Positions 10,515 to 18,222 of a stretch of DNA of 64,000 nt are shown in pieces. A program made the position numbers and the translations under genes. Origin of the DNA: Chloroflexota bacterium. GTDB lineage: Bacteria; Chloroflexota; Anaerolineae; Anaerolineales; Villigracilaceae. The stretch is from contig JAIOAQ010000002.1 of the NCBI GenBank assembly GCA_019873735.1, positions 1 to 64,000 on the forward strand, given 5' to 3'. The first letter of the stretch is position 1; each line of letters starts with the position of its first letter. The notes beneath the pieces were generated by a model. That model was not told where the DNA came from, ran no database searches, and saw only the letters and a list, made by a program, of their open reading frames with translations.

Positions 10515-10648
10515 CTCCGCATTTGGCGGTTTGGATATTGAGCCAAAACCTGCGGGAGGGTAGGCGGTTCCCTTTTTTGCAGGAAAGTGGAACAAACGGG
10601 CCAACATCCTGTATAATAGAATTGTCAGACAACCCACAAGGAGGCGCA

Positions 10649-11401
10649 ATGATTCAGAGTTACTTTCGCCCGGCCACGCTGGAAGAAGCCCTGCAACTGC
10701 TTGCTCAGCCAGGCACCTACCCGCTGGGCGGCGGGACGATCTTGAACCAGCAAAAAGATGCCGATTTCTCCGTTGTTGACCTGCAAGCCCTCGGCCTGGA
10801 CAAAATTCACAAAGTCGGCGAAAAACTGGAAATCGGCGCAACCGTCACCCTGCAATCCCTTCTTGACTATACGCATACCCCCGAAGCGCTCAAAACCGCT
10901 CTACGTCTCGAAGCCCCGCTCAACCTGCGCAACATGGGCAGCGTGGCCGGCGCGCTCGTCTCCTGCGACGGCCGCTCGCCCTTTGCCGCGGCGATGATGG
11001 CGCTGGACGCGAAGTGCACAGTCGTCAGTCATCAGTCGTCAGTCATCAGTCTGGGAGACCTGCTGCCGCTTCGAGAAGAACAGTTGCGCGGCAAACTCAT
11101 CACCAAAATCGAGATTCCCCTCAACGTCAAACTGGCTTACGAACAGGTCGCCCGCACGCCCGCCGACAGGCCGATCGTCTGCGCGGCGCTGGCGCAGTGG
11201 GCCTCCGGCCGGACGCGCCTGGTCATCGGCGGGTGGGGCGGCTCCCCCTCCCTCGCCATGGACGGCCGCGACGCGACCGGTCTCGAACCGGCCGCCCGCA
11301 ACGCCGCCCACGACGCCGCCGACGAATGGGCCTCCGCCGAATACCGGCGCGAGGTGGCCGTTGTGCTGGCAAAGAGATGCCTGGAACAGATACAAGGCTA
11401 A
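10649..11401 (+). CDS. FAD-binding subunit of molybdenum hydroxylase (xanthine dehydrogenase/CoxM family)
   Basis: YFRPATLEEALQLLAQPGTYPLGGGT and NMGSVAGALVSCDGRSPFAAAMMALDA: FAD_binding_5 signatures. Confidence 0.85.
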   Translation: MIQSYFRPATLEEALQLLAQPGTYPLGGGTILNQQKDADFSVVDLQALGLDKIHKVGEKLEIGATVTLQSLLDYTHTPEALKTALRLEAPLNLRNMGSVAGALVSCDGRSPFAAAMMALDAKCTVVSHQSSVISLGDLLPLREEQLRGKLITKIEIPLNVKLAYEQVARTPADRPIVCAALAQWASGRTRLVIGGWGGSPSLAMDGRDATGLEPAARNAAHDAADEWASAEYRREVAVVLAKRCLEQIQG

Positions 11402-11509
11402 TACATCATGAAACAATTTTGGTGGCCCCTGTTTGTTCTGATGCCAACCTCCCTGGCCGCATCATTGGTTGCGCCAGCAGGCCTGAGCGCGGTGATTGGG
11501 AAACGTAGA

Positions 11510-11560
11510 ACAAGTCTTTAGACTTGTCCGATTTAGACTTGTCCGATTTAGACTTGTCCC
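11510..11560. repeat. REP hairpin plus 15-bp tandem repeat upstream of RAYT
   Basis: ACAAGTCTTTAGACTTGT hairpin, then TTTAGACTTGTCCGA repeated about 3 times. Confidence 0.7.
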
Positions 11561-11570
11561 CTGAAAACTC

Positions 11571-12224
11571 ATGGCCGAAATCTTCTACCGCCACCTGCCC
11601 CACCTCCACCTGCCCAACGCCACCTACTTCATCACCATCCGGCTGGCAGGCAGCCTGCCTCTCGACGCCCTGGCACGGCTGCAGCAAGAGCACGAACAGC
11701 AGGAACGGCTGCTCAAAGCGCGTTTGCAGGGACAGGCGTTGGTAGAAGAACGTTACAAACTCCAGAAAAAGTTCTTTGCCCGCTACGACCAGATGCTCGA
11801 CGCCGCCATACACGGGCCGCGCTGGTTGGCAGAGCCGCGCGTGGCCGAAATTGTTGCCGGCGAAATCCATGCCCTACACCCTGAATACTATCATCTGCAA
11901 GCCTATTGCCTGATGAGCAATCATGTACATCTGCTCATAGATCAACAAGACATTCCCGAGCCCCCGCCGCGCAAGGACGGAAAACGTTACACTGCGCTCA
12001 GCCGGGCGATGAGACAACTGAAAAGCAAAAGTGGCTATGCCTGTCTCCAGCAAATTGGGCAACATGGCGATTTTTGGCAACATGAAAGTTACGATCATGT
12101 AGTAAGAAACGAAAATGAATTCCAGCGAATCCTGACCTATATCATCGAGAACCCGGTCAAAGCCGGGTTGGTAAAAGAATGGCAACAGTGGCCATACACT
12201 TACGTTAATCCGGAGTTGTTGTAG
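11571..12224 (+). mobile_element. REP-associated tyrosine transposase (RAYT, Y1_Tnp/IS200-like)
   Basis: YFITIRLAGSLP, LMSNHVHLLI (HUH motif), YIIENPVKAGLV: Y1 transposase family; flanked by REP hairpins on both sides. Confidence 0.88.
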
Positions 12225-12276
12225 GACAACTCTTAAGAGTTGTCCTACTACAAGAGTTGTCCTACAAGAGTTATCC
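12221..12276. repeat. REP palindrome downstream of RAYT
   Basis: GTAGGACAACTCTTAAGAGTTGTCCTAC perfect 28-nt palindrome followed by half-site copies; RAYT stop TAG lies inside it. Confidence 0.75.
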
Positions 12277-12371
12277 AAAATTCTGGCAACCTGCAATCAA
12301 ATTCGTGATCGTCAACCCACTTCCCCTCCCTGCAGGGGAGGGGCCAGGGAGAGGTCCCAAGGAGCAAAAGC

Positions 12372-15300
12372 ATGAACCTTACCTTGAAAATCAACGGCAC
12401 TTCTTACGAAATCGAAACCTCCCCATCGGCGAGCCTGCTTTCGGTCATTCGCTCGCTGGGCTTTCACTCGGTTAAATTCGGCGACGAGCACGGTCTGACA
12501 GGCGCGGACACGGTGCTGCTGGACGGCCGCCCGGTCAACGCGGCGGTGATGCTCGCCGCTCAGGCGGAGGGACATCAGATCGCCACGCTGGAGGCCCTCG
12601 GCGAACACCCCGAACAGGGCTGGAAAAAGACCGGCGGCTTGCACCCGCTTCAGCAGGCTTTCATCGAGAGCGGCGCAATTCAGTGCGGATACTGCACCCC
12701 GGCGCAGATTCTCGCCGCCAAGGCCCTGCTCGACCGCAACCCCAACCCGACCGAAGCCGAAGTGCGCGAAGCCATCGCCGGCGTGCTGTGCCGCTGCACG
12801 GGCTACGTCAAGCCGGTGCAAGCGGTGTTGAAGGCGGCGGCGGTGATGAGGAAAGAACCAGTAATCAGTGGACAGTTATCAGTGATCAGTGGACAGTCAT
12901 CAGTGATCGGTGAGCAGTTGCCCGGCAAAGACGAGGGAACGGAGTTGCCCCCCGCCACGCCCGGCGACAGGACGATGACACAGCCGCGCACCATGCCGAA
13001 AGTCATCATCGCTCCCGAAACCGACGGCTGGCAAACGGTCGGCAAGCCCGAGGTCAAGGTGGACGCGGTCAAACTGGCGCAGGGCAAGCCGGCCTTCGCT
13101 GCCGATTTCGAGAAGCGCGGCCTGCTCTACGCCAAAGTCCTGCGCTCGCCGCATGCCCACGCCCGCATCAAGCGCATTGACGCCAGCCGCGCCCGCGCCC
13201 TGCCCGGCGTGGCCGCCGTCCTGACCTGGCAGGACATCCCGCGCGTCGTCTATTCCACCGCCGGCCAGTCCGACCCGATTCCGGGTCCGCTCGACACGTT
13301 CTCGCTCGACAACAAAGTCCGCTTCGTCGGCGACCGGGTGGCCTTCGTCGCTGCCGAGACGCCCGAAATTGCCGAGGCGGCGCTGAAACTGATTGACGTG
13401 GAGTACGAAGTCCTGCCGGCCGTGTTGGACGTGCGCGAGGCGACGAAACCCGACGCGCCGGTCATTCACGATGAGCCGGAATACGTGCCGTTTGCCGTCT
13501 GCGACCCGCAAAAGAACCTGGCCGCCGAGATCCGCATTGACATCGGCGACGTGGAGAAAGGCTTTGCCGAGGCGGACGAAATCTTCGAGGCCGAGTACGT
13601 CGTTCCGAAGGTGCAGCAGGCGCACATCGAACCGCACGTCGCCCTGACGTATTGGGACGAGGACGACCGCCTCGTCATCCGGACCTCGACCCAGGTCCCG
13701 TTTCACGTGCGCCGGCAACTCGCCCCGGTGCTGGGACTGCCGGTCAAGCGCATCCGCGTCATCAAGCCGCGCATCGGCGGTGGATTCGGCGGCAAGCAGG
13801 AGGTCCTCATGGAAGACGTGGCCGCTCACCTGACGATCGCCACCGGCCGCCCGGTTCTCTACGAATACACCCGCGAGGAAGAGTTCATCGCCGCCCGTTC
13901 GCGCCACCCGATGCGCATCCGCCTGAAGACGGGCGTCAAGCGCGACGGGACGATCACTGCCAACGAAATGTACGCCCTCTCGGATACGGGCGCCTACGGC
14001 TGCCACGCCTTGACCGTGACCGGCAACACCGGCCACAAGTCCATGGCGCTCTACGTCGGCGACGGCGAATACCGCAAAGCACCCAACATCCGCTTCTACG
14101 CCGACATTGTGTACACCAACACGCCGCCGGCCGGGGCCTACCGCGGCTACGGCGTGCCGCAGGGATTTTGGGCGGTGGAGCGGCACATGGAAAAAATTGC
14201 CCGCGCCCTGGGCCTCGACCCGCTCGAATTCCGGCTGAAGAACGCCCTGCGGCCCGGCGAGTACCATCCATTCAGCACCGCCTGGAACGAGGGCCGCGAG
14301 CCGCGCCCGGAGATCATCCACACCGTTGGGCTGGAGGAATGCGTCCGCCAGGGCAAGGCGGCGATCGGCTGGGATCAGAAGTTTGGGAATGAGGAATGGC
14401 ATGTAGGACGGGCTTTTAGCCCGTCTGGACAGGCTGAAAGCCTGTCCCACAAGCGCAAAGGCATCGGCGTTGCCCTGGTCATGCAAGGCACCGCCATCCC
14501 CTACCTGGACATGGGCGGGGCTTCGATCAAGATGAACGACGACGGCTCGTTCAACCTGCTGATCGGCGCAACCGACCTCGGCACCGGCTCGGACACCGTC
14601 CTGGCGCAGATGGCCGCCGAGGTGTTGGGCGTGCCGACCGAAGACATCCTGGTCTATTCGTCCGACACCGACTTCACGCCCTTCGACAAGGGCGCGTATG
14701 CCTCCTCGACAACCTACATTTCCGGCACAGCCGTCACCAAAGCGGCGCAGATTTGCGCCGAGCGCATCAAGATTCGGGCGGCGAAGATGCTGAATGAAAA
14801 GGTAGATAAGTACACAAGTACACAGGTCAAGGCGGAGGAGATACGCCTGGCAGAGAAAAAGGCCATCGCGCCAGATGGAAGGTCGGTAACTCTGACCGAA
14901 ATCGCCCTCGACAGTTTGCACCGCAACGAACAGGAGCAAATCATGGGCGTGGCGTCATACGTCTCGCCCTCCTCGCCGCCGCCGTTTGCTGCCCAATTTG
15001 CCGAAGTGACCGTGGACACCGAAACCGGTCAGGTGACGGTGGACAAACTGGTCATGGCGGTTGATTCGGGCGTCATCGTCAATCCGCTCACCGCTTCGGG
15101 GCAGATCGAAGGCGGCATGACGCAGGCCCTCGGCTACGCCGTCTGCGAAGAGATGACCTGGGACGAGCAGGGGCGCATCCGTCAACGTGACTTCGACCGC
15201 TACCACATCTTCCGCGCCGATGAAATGCCCGAACTGGAGACCATCTTCGTCGAGACCTTCGAGCCGACGCACCCGTTCGGGGTCAAAGCCGTGGCCGAAA

Positions 15301-15431
15301 TCCCGATGGACGGCGTCGCCCCGGCGGTGGGCAACGCCGTGCTGGACGCGGTCGGCGTGAACGTTGACGAGAACCCGGTCACGCCGGAGAAGGTCTGGCG
15401 GGCGATTGTCGCTGGTCAAACAGGGAAATAG
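12372..15431 (+). CDS. Fused [2Fe-2S] small subunit plus molybdopterin large subunit of xanthine dehydrogenase-like hydroxylase
   Basis: N-terminal CGYCTPAQILAAKALLDRNPNP and CRCTGYVKPV (2Fe-2S); C-terminal Ald_Xan_dh_C2 motifs (GGGFGGKQEV, PPAGAYRGYGVPQG, AVGNAVLDAVG). Confidence 0.9.
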   Translation: MNLTLKINGTSYEIETSPSASLLSVIRSLGFHSVKFGDEHGLTGADTVLLDGRPVNAAVMLAAQAEGHQIATLEALGEHPEQGWKKTGGLHPLQQAFIESGAIQCGYCTPAQILAAKALLDRNPNPTEAEVREAIAGVLCRCTGYVKPVQAVLKAAAVMRKEPVISGQLSVISGQSSVIGEQLPGKDEGTELPPATPGDRTMTQPRTMPKVIIAPETDGWQTVGKPEVKVDAVKLAQGKPAFAADFEKRGLLYAKVLRSPHAHARIKRIDASRARALPGVAAVLTWQDIPRVVYSTAGQSDPIPGPLDTFSLDNKVRFVGDRVAFVAAETPEIAEAALKLIDVEYEVLPAVLDVREATKPDAPVIHDEPEYVPFAVCDPQKNLAAEIRIDIGDVEKGFAEADEIFEAEYVVPKVQQAHIEPHVALTYWDEDDRLVIRTSTQVPFHVRRQLAPVLGLPVKRIRVIKPRIGGGFGGKQEVLMEDVAAHLTIATGRPVLYEYTREEEFIAARSRHPMRIRLKTGVKRDGTITANEMYALSDTGAYGCHALTVTGNTGHKSMALYVGDGEYRKAPNIRFYADIVYTNTPPAGAYRGYGVPQGFWAVERHMEKIARALGLDPLEFRLKNALRPGEYHPFSTAWNEGREPRPEIIHTVGLEECVRQGKAAIGWDQKFGNEEWHVGRAFSPSGQAESLSHKRKGIGVALVMQGTAIPYLDMGGASIKMNDDGSFNLLIGATDLGTGSDTVLAQMAAEVLGVPTEDILVYSSDTDFTPFDKGAYASSTTYISGTAVTKAAQICAERIKIRAAKMLNEKVDKYTSTQVKAEEIRLAEKKAIAPDGRSVTLTEIALDSLHRNEQEQIMGVASYVSPSSPPPFAAQFAEVTVDTETGQVTVDKLVMAVDSGVIVNPLTASGQIEGGMTQALGYAVCEEMTWDEQGRIRQRDFDRYHIFRADEMPELETIFVETFEPTHPFGVKAVAEIPMDGVAPAVGNAVLDAVGVNVDENPVTPEKVWRAIVAGQTGK
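14404..14451. repeat. REP-like double hairpin inserted in frame inside the xdh large subunit
   Basis: GTAGGACGGGCTTTTAGCCCGTCTGGACAGGCTGAAAGCCTGTCCCAC, 48 nt (16 codons), encodes VGRAFSPSGQAESLSH. Confidence 0.8.
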
Positions 15432-15432
15432 T

Positions 15433-15554
15433 GTAATTGCCCACCCTTAACCCTCCCGCAGGTTAGAAGAGGGCCGGCAAGCCATACCGGCAATCATTGA
15501 GACGTCTTCTGGCCTGGAAATTCGGTCAAAACCTGCGGGAGGGTAGGTAGTTAC
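15433..15554. mobile_element. MITE-like element, copy 1 (about 122 bp)
   Basis: GTAATTGCCCACCCTTAACCCTCCCGCAGG...CCTGCGGGAGGGTAGGTAGTTAC; near-identical to copy at 55321; no clear TSD here. Confidence 0.75.
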
Positions 15555-15649
15555 CAACAACAGGAAAGTCTTTCCCTGAAAAGTAAAGAAAACCATCGAC
15601 AAGCCAGCCAGCAAAGGCACAGAATGGTGTAAAATCATTCCAAGAGCCT

Positions 15650-16006
15650 ATGACGCTTCAAATTCCTCCAACAGTAGCCCCTACAGGTTTTCCCCCGGTC
15701 GCAGAGACGCTGATGGCGGCAGTCGAGAAGATTGTCAACTCGCTCCACCCGCAAAAAATTATTCTCTTTGGCTCTTACGCTTACGGGCAACCTACACCCG
15801 ATAGCGATGTGGATTTGCTGGTCATCATGGAAACGGACAAGCCTCCTCGCGAACGGGTCGTGGCAGTTTCGCTGGCGTTGTATCCCCGCCCTTTCCCGGT
15901 GGACATTCTGGTCAAGACCCCGCGTGAATTAGAGGAAGAGGCGCCCCGCAACTTTTTCCTGCGTGAGATCATAGAGAGGGGGGTGGTTTTATATGAGCGT
16001 AGATGA
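15650..16006 (+). CDS. MNT nucleotidyltransferase-domain protein (antitoxin of HEPN-MNT pair)
   Basis: IILFGSYAYGQPTPDSDVDLLVIME: GSxxxGxxxxxSDxDL motif. Confidence 0.85.
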   Translation: MTLQIPPTVAPTGFPPVAETLMAAVEKIVNSLHPQKIILFGSYAYGQPTPDSDVDLLVIMETDKPPRERVVAVSLALYPRPFPVDILVKTPRELEEEAPRNFFLREIIERGVVLYERR

Positions 16007-16376
16007 CCCTGTCGAATGGGCACGTTATGCCGAAGAAGACTGGAATGTAGCCGCCTCGCTCATGCGGCGGAAACATCCTCCTTCCACGGCAATTTGTTTC
16101 CACGCTCAGCAAAGCGCAGAAAAATATCTCAAAGCCCTTTTGCTCGCCAGCAAAGTCAACTTCCCAAAAACGCATGATTTGGCTGCCCTGAACTCCCTGT
16201 GCGAACAACATGGCATTCTGACCGGATTCTCGCCACAGTTGCTGACCCTGCTGACCGATCACGCGGTTGCGGCGCGTTATCCCGGCCAGGAACCAACGCT
16301 GGAAGAAGCCCGCCAATCCCTGGAAATTGCCAAAAGCGTGCGCAAGTTTGTCCGCAAGTGGCTGGGAATGAAGTAA
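15993..16376 (+). CDS. HEPN-domain protein (toxin of HEPN-MNT pair)
   Basis: Overlaps MNT gene by 14 nt; WNVAASLMRRKHPPSTAICFHAQQSAEKYLKALLLA...ARYPGQEP: HEPN signature. Confidence 0.85.
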   Translation: MSVDDPVEWARYAEEDWNVAASLMRRKHPPSTAICFHAQQSAEKYLKALLLASKVNFPKTHDLAALNSLCEQHGILTGFSPQLLTLLTDHAVAARYPGQEPTLEEARQSLEIAKSVRKFVRKWLGMK

Positions 16377-16449
16377 CCGTTCATCCCGCCTTGGTTGCCA
16401 GCCTTGTTATGACCTTCAGAAGGATTAAAAACTGAGATTTGCCCCACGC

Positions 16450-16489
16450 AAAAAGCGCCCGCGGCGGGGAGCATTCCCAGGCCGCGGGC
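16450..16489 (-). terminator. Rho-independent terminator downstream of the DGR template repeat
   Basis: Minus strand GCCCGCGGC-CTGGGAATGCTCCCC-GCCGCGGGC-GCTTTTT; 9-bp perfect stem. Confidence 0.75.
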
Positions 16490-16608
16490 AAATTCAATAT
16501 TTGCCCGGCGCAGCGAGCGCGGGCAGGAGCCGGCCCGGCCATCATCCAAAAGCCTCGGCAGGGCAGGGATGCCCGCCCCGCATTTCTGGCATCTTCGCAG
16601 GATAATGT

Positions 16609-16718
16609 AGAGCAAACCAAACGAAAACCGACGTTGTTGTTGAAGTTGTCGGGTTCGTTCCTGTTGCGGTAAGCGCAACGGGCGTTGTTTCGATTGTTGT
16701 TCCACGCGCCGCCGCGCA
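16609..16718 (-). repeat. DGR template repeat (TR)
   Basis: 110 nt; minus strand encodes ..[35 protein letters not shown] (AAC-rich); matches VR at 18234..18347 with differences at TR adenines. Confidence 0.95.
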
Positions 16719-16746
16719 CCTGAGGGCCGCCCCTTCACCACGCGCC

Positions 16747-17097
16747 TTACGGCGCGGCAGTGACTGTCTTTTGCCAACCGCCCAAGAGTCTGCCTATTTC
16801 TGCCACCATTTTCGAGACGTGACGGTATTGTGCAGAAGTGAGCCAGCCCCACTTCTCACACAAACGCAGATACAGGCGCACCTTGCGCAACTCCGTATCC
16901 GCAGCACGCAACAATTCAGCGCGCCGGGTGTTCCTGCAGGCGTTGGCCTCAATGAGCAACTCTTGAAAATTCAGCGCCGCATTGTGCAAACGCTGGGTGA
17001 CTACAAAACGTTGACTGCGTGGGAAACCTTCAGCAACCGGAATCAGCCAGGTGATAAAGTCATAAGTGCGGGTAAAAATCACCATTTCTTCAGACAT
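16747..17097 (-). CDS. avd: DGR accessory protein Avd (four-helix-bundle)
   Basis: 116 aa helical protein between RT and TR; overlaps RT 3' end by 8 nt; Avd/S23-like pattern. Confidence 0.88.
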   Translation of the reverse strand: MSEEMVIFTRTYDFITWLIPVAEGFPRSQRFVVTQRLHNAALNFQELLIEANACRNTRRAELLRAADTELRKVRLYLRLCEKWGWLTSAQYRHVSKMVAEIGRLLGGWQKTVTAAP

Positions 17098-18130
17098 AGA
17101 GCAAGCCTGTATCAGCCAGCAATTTTTCTCTCAGATGGAAGGTATTACCATGGGAGGCATGATTCAGCCAACCCTGCAACGAGGCGCGCAAACATGACAG
17201 GGGAACACCCTCGCGCAGCAGCCTCCAAATTTTACGCCGGAAGGCATATCCTTTGCGCGCCTTCAAACGGCGATGAGTAGGAAAGACAATAAAGCCCAAA
17301 AATGGAATACCCTGCGTCACCGGCCTCGGGTGGGCGGCGCCGCAATGCAGAGTCAGCCGCAAGCGCGCCAAACGCTCAAGGATTCTATCCCGCCAGTCCA
17401 TCAATTGCTTTTTATCATTTCCAAACAGAAGAAAATCATCTACATAGCGCAGGTAGGCTTTGCAGCCCAACTCGCGGCGAACAAAATGATCGAAAGGATT
17501 AAGATAGCAGTTTGCCCACCATTGCGAAGTCAGATTGCCAATCGGCAGGCCGCGCGGCCGGTTAATAGCAAACAAATCATCGCCGGGGAAATACACCATG
17601 TCATACTCTTCTGCCAGCACACCGCGCCCGCTAAGCAGGATGCGTTCAATAAGCCACATGACACTCTCATCAGGGAGCATTTTACGCAGCGTCTCGACCA
17701 GAATGGCATGGTCAATCGAAGGGAAAAACTGCACAACATCACAGGGCAAAACGTAACGGAAACGGCGCGCATACCCCTGGCAGGTATCCAGCGCACGATG
17801 TGTACCCTTCCCTACCCGATTGGCAAAACTATTGGCAATGAACAGGCGCTCGAAATACGGCGTGGTGACCAGGCATAAAGCATGATGTACCACCCGGTCG
17901 CGAAAAGGCGCAGCGGAAATCAGACGCCTTTTGGGTTCGTGAATATAGAAAGAATGATAGGCTCCCGGCTGCCAGGTTTGTTCGCGCAATTCCCCTTCCA
18001 GCGCCAACAACTGGTCAGCCAGGTCAAATTCGAAGGCGGCCGTGGCGCCCCGCCCGCGCTTGCCGCGGGCGGCCTTGTCATACGCCAGGCGCAGGGTTTC
18101 CCATGCACACAATTGATCTTGAAGCGTCAT
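17090..18130 (-). CDS. DGR reverse transcriptase
   Basis: RT motifs: YLRYVDDFLLF catalytic site; GLPIGNLTSQWWANCYLNPFDHFV with the IGNxxSQ motif typical of DGR RTs. Confidence 0.95.
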   Translation of the reverse strand: MTLQDQLCAWETLRLAYDKAARGKRGRGATAAFEFDLADQLLALEGELREQTWQPGAYHSFYIHEPKRRLISAAPFRDRVVHHALCLVTTPYFERLFIANSFANRVGKGTHRALDTCQGYARRFRYVLPCDVVQFFPSIDHAILVETLRKMLPDESVMWLIERILLSGRGVLAEEYDMVYFPGDDLFAINRPRGLPIGNLTSQWWANCYLNPFDHFVRRELGCKAYLRYVDDFLLFGNDKKQLMDWRDRILERLARLRLTLHCGAAHPRPVTQGIPFLGFIVFPTHRRLKARKGYAFRRKIWRLLREGVPLSCLRASLQGWLNHASHGNTFHLREKLLADTGLLYV

Positions 18131-18185
18131 ATAAAAACTCCAAAAATTTTTAACGCGGCCCGCCTTACGGCGGGGAAGGGCGAGT

Positions 18186-18222
18186 CAGAGATTCAGAGTC
18201 CAGAGATTCAGAGTTCAGAGAT
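18186..18222. repeat. 15-bp tandem repeat immediately 3' of the VR
   Basis: CAGAGATTCAGAGT(C/T) repeated about 2.4 times. Confidence 0.8.

Noticed and set aside
10500-10572. Seventh full MITE copy (GCCAAAACCTGCGGGAGGGTAGGCGGTTCCC)
   Set aside because: Only one half is recognisable and no TSD or second terminus could be found; noted as a relic only.
12900-14939. 679-aa minus-strand ORF over xdh
   Set aside because: Antisense shadow of the clearly recognisable xdh large subunit.
16381-16719. [22 protein letters not shown]... as a protein-coding gene
   Set aside because: It is the translated DGR template repeat plus downstream sequence; no start context, and the locus functions as TR RNA.
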